Part shown: positions 25,430 through 31,048 of the stretch, in pieces
Layout: each line of letters starts with the position of its first letter
Position numbering within the stretch: the stretch's first letter is position 1
From: an uncultured Bacteroides sp.
GTDB lineage: Bacteria; Bacteroidota; Bacteroidia; Bacteroidales; Bacteroidaceae
Length of the DNA: 31,048 bases
Direction: 5' to 3'
NCBI RefSeq assembly: GCF_910586915.1
Contig: NZ_CAJULN010000031.1
Coordinates: 1 to 31,048 of the forward strand
The notes under the pieces: model-generated
Seen by the model: the letters and a program-made list of their open reading frames with translations, nothing else
Database searches by the model: none
Told to the model about the DNA's origin: nothing
Made by a program: the position numbers and the translations under genes

Positions 25430-25637
25430 TAGAGCGGAAGGTTTGGCGGAAGGGATAGAGAGAGGCTTGGCACAGGGCTTGGCACAAGGTATAGAAAAAG
25501 GGCTTGTACAAGGAATGGAAAAAGGTAAAATAGAGGAACGTCGCACTATTGCTCTTCAAATGAAACGTATGGGAATGCCTGTTTCTTCTATCAGTGAAGT
25601 CACCGGACTTTCTGAATCGGAAATCGCCCTGTTATAA
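24717..25637 (+). CDS. Rpn family recombination-promoting nuclease / PDDEXK_2 protein, copy 1
   Basis: This 306-residue protein belongs to the PD-(D/E)XK transposase-like group (Rpn/YhgA-like, PDDEXK_2). It begins MAKFINPFTDVGFKKIFG, the family's signature opening. The nuclease core follows: GVIYDIYC gives the Asp and EQFIVEMQNKQQ the ExQ active-site part, then FRERALFYLSHAISRQ. Family members are DNA endonucleases linked to RecA-independent recombination or to anti-phage roles. The C-terminus carries a run of four-residue units (GLAE, GIER, GLAQ, GLAQ, GIEK, GLVQ, GMEK) before IEERRTIALQMKRMGM and a short helix-turn-helix-like end, ISEVTGLSESEI. The second copy begins 97 bases after the stop. 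The 5' part is identical to that copy, but the 3' end differs. Confidence 0.9.
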   Translation: MAKFINPFTDVGFKKIFGQEVSKDLLIDFLNDLLVDEKSITDITFLDKEILPEYMGDRGVIYDIYCTTENGEQFIVEMQNKQQINFRERALFYLSHAISRQGEKGASWRFNLKAVYGVFFMNFRLDDMPHKLRTDIVLSDRDTHEQFSDKLRFIFIELPSFMKEENECDTDFERWIYVLKNMETLNRMPFTARKSVFEKLEKIVDIASLSKEERIKYDESIKVYRDNLVTMEFAEQKGRAEGLAEGIERGLAQGLAQGIEKGLVQGMEKGKIEERRTIALQMKRMGMPVSSISEVTGLSESEIALL

Positions 25638-25696
25638 AAGAGATTGAAATTCACTCTTTATGCAGTTATTGATTAGGATAATCCATAATCAAACGC

Positions 25697-25704
25697 TATC
25701 TTTG
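25697..25704 (+). promoter_or_regulatory. -7 promoter element of Rpn copy 2
   Basis: TATCTTTG occurs at exactly the same position relative to the gene as in copy 1 (offset 1018), although flanking bases differ at several sites. No terminator is seen between the two copies, so copy 2 may also be read from the copy 1 promoter. Confidence 0.6.
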
Positions 25705-25734
25705 TAATCTTCAAAAGGATAAATAGTTAGAATC

Positions 25735-26631
25735 ATGGCGAAATTTATAAACCCTTTCACTGACGTCGGCTTTAAGAAAATCTTTGGTCAGGAAGTCAGT
25801 AAAGACCTTCTAATCGACTTTCTCAACGACTTGTTAGTGGATGAGAAAAGTATAACTGACATCACCTTTCTTGATAAAGAGATACTTCCTGAGTATATGG
25901 GCGATCGTGGCGTTATCTACGATATCTATTGTACCACTGAGAACGGTGAGCAGTTTATCGTCGAGATGCAGAACAAGCAGCAGATCAACTTTCGCGAACG
26001 TGCCTTATTCTACCTTTCGCACGCCATTTCTCGCCAGGGTGAAAAGGGTGCTTCTTGGCGTTTTAACTTAAAAGCAGTTTACGGCGTATTCTTTATGAAC
26101 TTCCGTCTGGACGATATGCCTCACAAACTTCGTACTGACATCGTTCTTTCCGACCGTGATACACACGAACAATTCTCGGATAAACTCCGTTTTATCTTTA
26201 TCGAACTTCCCTCTTTCATGAAAGAAGAGAATGAGTGCGATACCGATTTCGAACGTTGGATTTATGTTTTGAAAAATATGGAAACTTTAAACCGAATGCC
26301 TTTTACTGCGCGTAAGTCAGTCTTTGAAAAGTTGGAAAAGATTGTTGATATTGCTTCTCTTTCCAAAGAAGAACGCATCAAGTATGACGAAAGTATCAAG
26401 GTGTATCGTGATAATTTGGTTACGATGGAATTTGCCGAGCAGAAGGGCAGAGCGGAAGGTTTGGTGGAAGGGATAGAGAGAGGCTTGGCACAGGGATTGG
26501 AAAAAGGAAGAGCTGAAGGTAAAATCGAAGAACGTCGTACCATTGCCCTTCAAATGAAACGTATGGGAATGCCTGTCTCTTCTATCAGTGAAGTCACCGG
26601 ACTCTCCCAATCGGAAATTGATGGTTTATAG
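25735..26631 (+). CDS. Rpn family recombination-promoting nuclease / PDDEXK_2 protein, copy 2
   Basis: This 298-residue product is identical to copy 1 for about the first 240 residues, including the nuclease core (YDIYC, IVEMQNKQQ). It then diverges: the repeat segment is shorter by eight residues, two four-residue units (GLVE, GIER, GLAQ, GLEK, GRAE), and the end reads GLSQSEIDGL. Many base changes in the 3' part are synonymous, so the 3' end has been under selection and has had time to diverge, unlike the 5' part. Both copies look intact and expressible. They may act together or with different partners through the variable tail; that is inference. A terminator lies 71 bases downstream. Confidence 0.9.
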   Translation: MAKFINPFTDVGFKKIFGQEVSKDLLIDFLNDLLVDEKSITDITFLDKEILPEYMGDRGVIYDIYCTTENGEQFIVEMQNKQQINFRERALFYLSHAISRQGEKGASWRFNLKAVYGVFFMNFRLDDMPHKLRTDIVLSDRDTHEQFSDKLRFIFIELPSFMKEENECDTDFERWIYVLKNMETLNRMPFTARKSVFEKLEKIVDIASLSKEERIKYDESIKVYRDNLVTMEFAEQKGRAEGLVEGIERGLAQGLEKGRAEGKIEERRTIALQMKRMGMPVSSISEVTGLSQSEIDGL

Positions 26632-26701
26632 ACGATTCCTCTTTGTGATTATTTGTCTAAACCGTTACGAATTTAAGGCTTTTGACTCCCTCAAATATAG
26701 G

Positions 26702-26741
26702 ACAGACGAGTGAACGTAGACTTCATTCGTCTGTTTTTTTT
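26702..26741 (+). terminator. Terminator after the Rpn pair
   Basis: A 13-bp stem (26702-26714 with 26722-26734) built on ACAGACGA, with one G-U pair and a 7-base loop, runs into a run of eight Ts. It separates the Rpn pair from the second PCMD gene. Confidence 0.88.
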
Positions 26742-26787
26742 GTATGATAGAATTTAGCTATTCTCTATGTATATCAACACTTTTCGC

Positions 26788-26795
26788 TATCTTTG
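26788..26795 (+). promoter_or_regulatory. -7 promoter element for the second PCMD/OMP operon
   Basis: TATCTTTG matches TAnnTTTG exactly, 36 bases before the ATG. The -33 box is unclear. Confidence 0.6.
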
Positions 26796-26831
26796 CATCC
26801 AAATCGTTTTTTCAACTAAATATTTTAATTA

Positions 26832-27959
26832 ATGAAAATGAAAAAAGTATTAGCCGGAATGATGATGTGTCTGGCAATGGTTTCCTGTATTCAGGATGAA
26901 GCCTTAAATGTAGAAGCAGCTATAGATGGCTGTAGAGGAAAGGATATTCAGCAATGTTTGATTGACCCGAATGCATTTACTATCCAATTATATGTGTCGA
27001 AAGCGGCAGACCTGTCGAAAATTAATCTTCTTTTTGAACTCCCGGCAGGAGCTACCGTAGCACCTGAGCAGAAGTTACAAACAGACGGAACGGACACATA
27101 TAACTTTGAAGAAAATAAGATGCGCAAATTTAAAGTTACTTCCGAAGATGGCGCTTTCTCGGCAACCTATGAAGTAAGACTTTGGCAGACAGAAATGCCC
27201 ACTGCCTACGGATTTGAGATGCTAAGTTCCCTCACTCCTTACCATGTATTTTATGAAGAAAAGGACGAAGGACACATTCTGCGTCGCTTGGAATGGTCGA
27301 GTGGAAATCCTGGATATAAATTAACGGCACAGGCAAAAACGCCTTTGGACTATCCTACCGTACAGGTCAATGGTGGTATAAACGGGGGGAAATGTGTAAA
27401 ATTGGAGACTAAAGACACAGGCAGTTTCGGATCAATGGTGAAAATGTACATTGCAGCAGGCAACCTGTTCATAGGTTCGTTCGAGGTGGGGCAAGCATTG
27501 AATGACGCGATGAAAGCAACCCGTTTCGGATTCCCCTATTTCTACCGGCCACAGAGTTTGAAAGGACATTATAAATACAAGGCAGGTCCTCAGTTCTCCG
27601 TGAAGGGAGAAATCGTTGAAGGAAAGAAAGACCAATGCGATATTTACGGTGTGCTGTACGAAACGGATGATAATGTGCACTTCCTTGATGGTTCCAACTC
27701 GCTGACTTCTGAGAATATTGTAGCTTTGGCACGGAACATTGACCAACTACCCGAGACCGATGACTGGAAAGAATTTAATTTTGATTTTGAATTGAAGAAG
27801 GGCAAATCCATTGACTCGGAGAAACTGAAGAAAGGTATCTATAAACTTGCCATCGTATTTTCTTCAAGTGTCGACGGAGCCAAGTTTGAAGGAGCAGTGG
27901 GAAGTACGCTGTATGTAGACCAGGTGGAAATAGTAAACTACCCCGACTCAAACAACTAA
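26832..27959 (+). CDS. PCMD domain lipoprotein, paralogue of the gene at 23072
   Basis: This 375-residue lipoprotein has a signal peptide ending MVSC with Cys19, followed by IQDEA. Residues 25-115 form a beta-rich N-terminal domain (IDPNAFTIQLYVSKAADLSK, FKVTSEDGAFSATYEVRLW) that differs from the calycin-like domain of the other copy. The PCMD domain follows: NLFIGSFEVGQ, FGFPYFYRPQSLKGHYKYK, YGVLYETDD, DWKEFNFDF and GSTLYVDQVEIVNY. The same motifs appear in the same order in the gene at 23072. Its base composition fits the neighbouring genes better than the other copy does. The beta-barrel gene starts 38 bases later on the same strand, so the two are probably made together at the outer membrane. 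Confidence 0.85.
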   Translation: MKMKKVLAGMMMCLAMVSCIQDEALNVEAAIDGCRGKDIQQCLIDPNAFTIQLYVSKAADLSKINLLFELPAGATVAPEQKLQTDGTDTYNFEENKMRKFKVTSEDGAFSATYEVRLWQTEMPTAYGFEMLSSLTPYHVFYEEKDEGHILRRLEWSSGNPGYKLTAQAKTPLDYPTVQVNGGINGGKCVKLETKDTGSFGSMVKMYIAAGNLFIGSFEVGQALNDAMKATRFGFPYFYRPQSLKGHYKYKAGPQFSVKGEIVEGKKDQCDIYGVLYETDDNVHFLDGSNSLTSENIVALARNIDQLPETDDWKEFNFDFELKKGKSIDSEKLKKGIYKLAIVFSSSVDGAKFEGAVGSTLYVDQVEIVNYPDSNN

Positions 27960-27997
27960 TTGTATCCCTATTATAAATCATTCAATAATAAGAAAAA

Positions 27998-28792
27998 ATG
28001 AAGAGGACAATATATAATAGAATTGCAGGATTGCTGTTTCTGGCAATACTTTGCCCGCAACTGTCTTTTGCACAGACCGAACGTAGCAAAGCCCTTATCT
28101 ACTCCTATCTGCATGGATGGGAATATAGCATCAAAGCAGGATTGAGCATTGGTGGAACGGCTCCGTTGCCTTTGCCCAAAGAGATACGTAACATCGACAA
28201 CTATTCGCCCAATATTGCCATTGCTCTCGAAGGAAACGCCACCAAGTGGCTGGGTAACGACAAGAAGTGGGGAATGACTGCCGGCATACGGTTGGAAAAT
28301 AAAACCATGACCACCAAAGCCACCGTAAAAAACTATGGAATGAAGATTATCAACGCCGACGGTGGAGAATTGCAGGGACTATGGACCGGTGGTGTGAAGA
28401 CAAAAGTAAAAAACTCATACCTGACTATCCCATTGCTTGCCAATTACAAAATAAGCAGTCGTTGGAAAGTATCGCTCGGCCCTTACTTCTCTTATATGAG
28501 CGAAGGCAACTTCTCTGGTCATGTATATGAGGGCCATCTGCGTACTCCGGACGAGAACGGGCAGCGTGTCAATTTCAGTGGTGAGAGCATAGCCACATAC
28601 GACTTCTCGGAAAATCTGCGGAAGTTCCAGTGGGGTGCACAGCTTGGCGGCGAATGGAAAGCCTTCAAACATCTGAACGTGTATGCTGACCTGACCTGGG
28701 GACTGAACGATGTATTCAAGAAAGATTTCGAAACCATCACCTTTGCCATGTATCCCATCTATCTGAATGTCGGATTCGGATATGCCTTCTAA
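27998..28792 (+). CDS. Outer-membrane beta-barrel protein (porin/PorT-like)
   Basis: This 264-residue protein has a cleavable signal peptide ending near LSFAQ (about residue 26). It then has alternating hydrophobic strands rich in Tyr, Trp and Phe: WEYSIKAGLSIGG, GMTAGIRLENKT, NSYLTIPLLANYKI, WKVSLGPYFSYM, WGAQLGGEWKAF and PIYLNVGFGYAF. It ends in Phe, as outer-membrane barrels do. The strand count suits an eight- or ten-stranded barrel of the outer-membrane beta-barrel (PF13568-like) family. It is co-oriented with, and 38 bases after, the PCMD lipoprotein, so the two may form a surface unit. Its function (transport, structural or adhesion) cannot be read from sequence. A strong terminator follows. 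Confidence 0.82.
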   Translation: MKRTIYNRIAGLLFLAILCPQLSFAQTERSKALIYSYLHGWEYSIKAGLSIGGTAPLPLPKEIRNIDNYSPNIAIALEGNATKWLGNDKKWGMTAGIRLENKTMTTKATVKNYGMKIINADGGELQGLWTGGVKTKVKNSYLTIPLLANYKISSRWKVSLGPYFSYMSEGNFSGHVYEGHLRTPDENGQRVNFSGESIATYDFSENLRKFQWGAQLGGEWKAFKHLNVYADLTWGLNDVFKKDFETITFAMYPIYLNVGFGYAF

Positions 28793-28813
28793 GACCGCTT
28801 CGGTAAGATATAC

Positions 28814-28860
28814 AAAAAGAGACTGTCTTGCGCATCACACGCAGACAGTCTCTTTTTTTT
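28814..28860. terminator. Bidirectional terminator between the OMP gene and gdhA
   Basis: A 15-bp perfect stem (AAAAAGAGACTGTCT at 28814-28828 with its complement at 28843-28857) runs into eight Ts on the plus strand. On the minus strand it also ends in a U-run. It lies between two convergent genes. Confidence 0.9.
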
Positions 28861-28899
28861 ATAAACTATGGTTTCTATTCTTTCTTCGGACCGATTTTT

Positions 28900-30234
28900 T
28901 TATACGATACCCTGCGCCATCATTGCTTTGGCCACCTTCATGAATCCGGCCACGTTGGCACCTTTCACGTAGTTCACATATCCGTCGGCTTCAGTACCAT
29001 ACTGAACACACGCTTCATGGATATTCTTCATGATGCTCTTTAGCTTTTCGTCCACTTCTTCGGCGCTCCAGCTCAGTTTGATGGAATTCTGAGTCATCTC
29101 AAGACCCGACACGGATACACCGCCGGCGTTGGCAGCCTTACCCGGAGCGTAAAGAATCTTGGCATCCTGGAACACTTTGATAGCTTCCGGAGTAGACGGC
29201 ATATTCGCACCTTCCGAAACCGCCATCACACCGTTGGCAATCAGTTTCTTTGCATCGTCGCCGTTAATCTCGTTCTGAGTGGCCGACGGCAGCGCGATAT
29301 CAGCTTTCTCACCCCACGGACGAGCGCCTTCCACATATTTGCAGCTGTACTTCTCGGCATATTCGCGGATACGTCCACGGTACAGGTTTTTCAGTTCCAT
29401 GATGTAATCCAGTTTTTCGCGGTCGATACCGTCCGGGTCGTAGATATAGCCGTCGGAGTCGGACATTGTCAACACTTTGCCACCTAACTCCAGCACTTTT
29501 TCTGCCGTGTACTGAGCCACGTTGCCCGAGCCCGAAATCAGGCAAGTCTTGCCTTTCAGGTCGGTACCTTTGGTTTGCAGCATCTCCATCAGGAAATAGA
29601 TGTTTCCGTATCCGGTAGCTTCGGGACGAATCAGCGAACCGCCGAACTCGCGTCCTTTGCCCGTAAAGGTTCCCGTAAACTCATGAGCCAGTTTTTTGTA
29701 CATACCGAACATGAAGCCTACCTCACGGCCGCCTACGCCGATATCACCCGCAGGAACGTCGGTTTCCGGACCGATGTGGCGCCACAATTCCAGCATGAAA
29801 GACTGCACGAAACGCATTACTTCCATGTTCGACTTTCCGCGCGGAGAGAAGTCGGAACCACCTTTGCCACCACCCATCGGCAGCGTGGTGAGTGAGTTTT
29901 TGAATGTTTGTTCAAAGGCAAGGAACTTCAGGATAGAGAGGTTCACGGATGAGTGGAAACGGATACCGCCTTTGTACGGGCCGATGGCGTTGTTGTGCTG
30001 CACGCGGTAGCCCATGTTTGTCCGGATGTTACCTTTGTCATCCATCCAAGTCACGCGGAACTGATATACTCTGTCGGGGATGCACAAACGCTCGATTAAG
30101 TTTGCTTTGTCAAACTCCGGGTGTTTGTTGTATTCCTCTTCAATGGTAGAGAGAACCTCTTCTACTGCTTGATGATACTCCGGTTCGTTGGGAAATCTTC
30201 TCTTTAAATCGTCTAATACCTTTGCTGCATTCAT
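28900..30234 (-). CDS. gdhA: Glutamate dehydrogenase, predicted NADP(H)-type
   Basis: This 444-residue family I enzyme assimilates ammonia onto 2-oxoglutarate. Core motifs are conserved: K88 in GPYKGGIRFH, K124 in MGGGKGGSDFS and the catalytic Asp in PAGDIGVGGRE. The coenzyme fold reads GSGNVAQY with S236 and MSDSDGY with S260, the pattern of NADP(H) enzymes such as E. coli GdhA. The paralogue at 18272-19609 has Phe and Pro at these positions. The two proteins align without large gaps. Upstream is a near-perfect promoter and a perfect 36-bp palindrome, suggesting strong regulated expression, probably by nitrogen supply (inference). The gene is convergent with the outer-membrane protein gene and shares its bidirectional terminator. 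Confidence 0.94.
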   Translation of the reverse strand: MNAAKVLDDLKRRFPNEPEYHQAVEEVLSTIEEEYNKHPEFDKANLIERLCIPDRVYQFRVTWMDDKGNIRTNMGYRVQHNNAIGPYKGGIRFHSSVNLSILKFLAFEQTFKNSLTTLPMGGGKGGSDFSPRGKSNMEVMRFVQSFMLELWRHIGPETDVPAGDIGVGGREVGFMFGMYKKLAHEFTGTFTGKGREFGGSLIRPEATGYGNIYFLMEMLQTKGTDLKGKTCLISGSGNVAQYTAEKVLELGGKVLTMSDSDGYIYDPDGIDREKLDYIMELKNLYRGRIREYAEKYSCKYVEGARPWGEKADIALPSATQNEINGDDAKKLIANGVMAVSEGANMPSTPEAIKVFQDAKILYAPGKAANAGGVSVSGLEMTQNSIKLSWSAEEVDEKLKSIMKNIHEACVQYGTEADGYVNYVKGANVAGFMKVAKAMMAQGIV

Positions 30235-30293
30235 AATCTTTTTTCTTTTATTGATGTTTTTTTAATTCGATATCCGTTTCTTTTATGCGGTTG

Positions 30294-30324
30294 CAAAAGT
30301 AAAGATAAAAATTAAACCGACAAA
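30294..30324 (-). promoter_or_regulatory. gdhA promoter, -33 and -7 elements
   Basis: Read on the minus strand, TTTG (30321-30324), then exactly 19 bases, then TACTTTTG (30294-30301). Both boxes match the Bacteroides consensus, making this the best promoter in the window. The predicted start is near 30287, giving a leader of about 50 bases. Confidence 0.85.
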
Positions 30325-30340
30325 CATTTTATAAAGAAAT

Positions 30341-30376
30341 ATGCGATAAAATATCAAATTTGATATTTTATCGCAT
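30341..30376. promoter_or_regulatory. Perfect 36-bp palindrome upstream of the gdhA promoter
   Basis: The 18-base arms ATGCGATAAAATATCAAA (30341-30358) and its exact complement (30359-30376) meet without a spacer. It lies 16 bases upstream of the gdhA -33 box, a normal place for an activator site. No U-run follows directly on the minus strand, so a terminator for the upstream fragment is less likely but not excluded. Confidence 0.65.
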
Positions 30377-30407
30377 GAAAAATGAATAAAAGGATATTTT
30401 CTTTCCG

Positions 30408-31010
30408 TTACTTGAAGCATTGTGTTTTGTTCTCGTAGGTGAAGATGCGTTCTTCCTTTCCGGTGGTAAGATTCTGTAGCCAGAACAGTGCGTTTTCGGG
30501 TACGTTGCCGAAGGTGAGAGAATAGCCGTCTGCCTTTTTCGTCCCGCACGATATCCATCCTTCGCGGAAATTGAAATAGAAAAGTTCGTATTCGTCGTCT
30601 GGGTAGATGCCGTTTCCGTCGTTTGCCGGAAGCAGGTGGATGCTTTCCGGCAGACGGTTTTCGGGACATGAGTAAATCAGTTTCTCGGAAAGAATCATGG
30701 CGGTGAGGATGTTGTTGTCCGTCAGTCTATTGGTGGGGAAGAAGCTGACTTTGTCACGGTCGGCTTTGGCCGGGATGGTTGCCTGGTTTTTGTCTTTGAA
30801 ATAAATTTCTGCGATGTGGCAAATATGGTTGGGCAGTGGCGAAAGGTGGATGAAGCGGTATTTGCCTTCCGGTTGCACTTGGAAAGCGGTTTTCGGGTTG
30901 TGGCCGGAAGCACAGCCCAGGGTGTCGCACCGACGGAAGTCGGGGGTGTCTGCCCCCTCTACCAAGCAATGGAAGGGTCGGATATAGTTTTCTTTTACTC
31001 GTTGGTTGAA
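30408..31010 (-). pseudogene. C-terminal remnant of a large Bacteroides protein (transglutaminase-like family end)
   Basis: An open frame of about 200 codons starts right after an in-frame TAA (31011-31013) and has no ATG near its 5' end; the first possible start is a TTG at 30965. Conserved-looking sequence (YIRPFHCLVEGADTPDF) begins before that TTG, so the coding sequence appears cut off rather than newly started. The rest (FIHLSPLPNHICHIAEIYF, ALFWLQNLTTGKEERIFTYE) recalls the C-terminal discoidin-like region of large Bacteroides transglutaminase-domain proteins; this is from memory. The short upstream stretch to the window edge does not continue the protein. The best reading is a 5'-truncated relic; a short functional protein from the TTG is possible. 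Confidence 0.5.
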
Positions 31011-31032
31011 TTAAGAATCTAAATATTTACAA

Positions 31033-31048
31033 ATGAAAAAGTTGCACA
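31033..31048 (+). CDS. Possible start of a plus-strand gene, cut by the window edge
   Basis: ATG AAA AAG TTG CAC begins after an AT-rich leader (AATCTAAATATTTACAA) typical of Bacteroides translation starts. MKKL is a common opening of a signal peptide. Only five codons are visible, so the identity is unknown. Confidence 0.3.

Noticed and set aside
24692..26631. Tandem Rpn genes as an insertion sequence or an assembly artefact
   Set aside because: No terminal inverted repeats or target duplications are visible, and the two copies have different promoters and tails, which a simple assembly error would not create.
1..31048. CRISPR arrays, tRNA, rRNA, prophage or toxin-antitoxin modules
   Set aside because: No regularly spaced repeats, cloverleaf sequences, rRNA segments or recognisable phage or toxin genes were seen on reading both strands.

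Overview
The window is a chromosomal segment of a gut Bacteroidales bacterium, most likely a Bacteroides of the thetaiotaomicron/ovatus/xylanisolvens type. The reasons are: many upstream regions carry the Bacteroides -7 element TAnnTTTG; there are S1 sulfatases, PCMD-type lipoproteins, DUF6261 and DUF3843 proteins and a diaminopimelate dehydrogenase; and Shine-Dalgarno sequences are weak throughout. No tRNA, rRNA, CRISPR array or insertion sequence was seen.

Layout. (1) 1-3.7 kb, plus strand: end of rimM, an M23 envelope peptidase, dxr (isoprenoid synthesis) and rseP (site-2 protease), closed by a strong bidirectional terminator. (2) 3.8-7.05 kb, minus strand: the anaerobic ribonucleotide reductase operon nrdD-nrdG, preceded by a clear cobalamin riboswitch and by a hairpin-forming intergenic repeat lying between riboswitch and gene. 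(3) 7.2-9.4 kb, minus: a DUF6261 protein and diaminopimelate dehydrogenase, each with its own terminator. (4) 9.5-11.25 kb, plus: ruvA, a DUF3843 protein and a 45-residue highly basic protein. (5) 11.27-13.63 kb: a lipoprotein and a CCA-adding-enzyme-like nucleotidyltransferase/HD protein, transcribed divergently from mirror-image -7 elements. (6) 13.7-18.1 kb, minus: an M24 aminopeptidase followed by two Ser-type S1 sulfatases. (7) 18.2-30.4 kb: two glutamate dehydrogenase genes about 9 kb apart. Diagnostic residues suggest the first is NAD-type and the second NADP-type. Between them lie a 992-residue receiver/dikinase-like fusion protein, two PCMD lipoproteins, a tandem pair of Rpn/PDDEXK nucleases and an outer-membrane beta-barrel protein. 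(8) The right edge holds the C-terminal remnant of a larger protein and the first codons of a plus-strand gene.

How the parts may work together. The nrdDG operon looks B12-repressed, which suggests a B12-dependent reductase elsewhere in the genome. The two glutamate dehydrogenases probably split catabolic and assimilatory roles. A perfect 36-bp palindrome sits upstream of the gdhA promoter, and a near-identical half-site lies just inside the gdhB transcript, so one regulator could act in opposite directions on the two genes. The Rpn pair is a mosaic: 738 bp look identical, but the promoters and tails have diverged, which points to gene conversion. The dikinase-like protein keeps an ATP-grasp half and one intact receiver domain but has no recognisable phosphohistidine or PEP-binding domain. 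It is the best candidate here for undescribed biochemistry.
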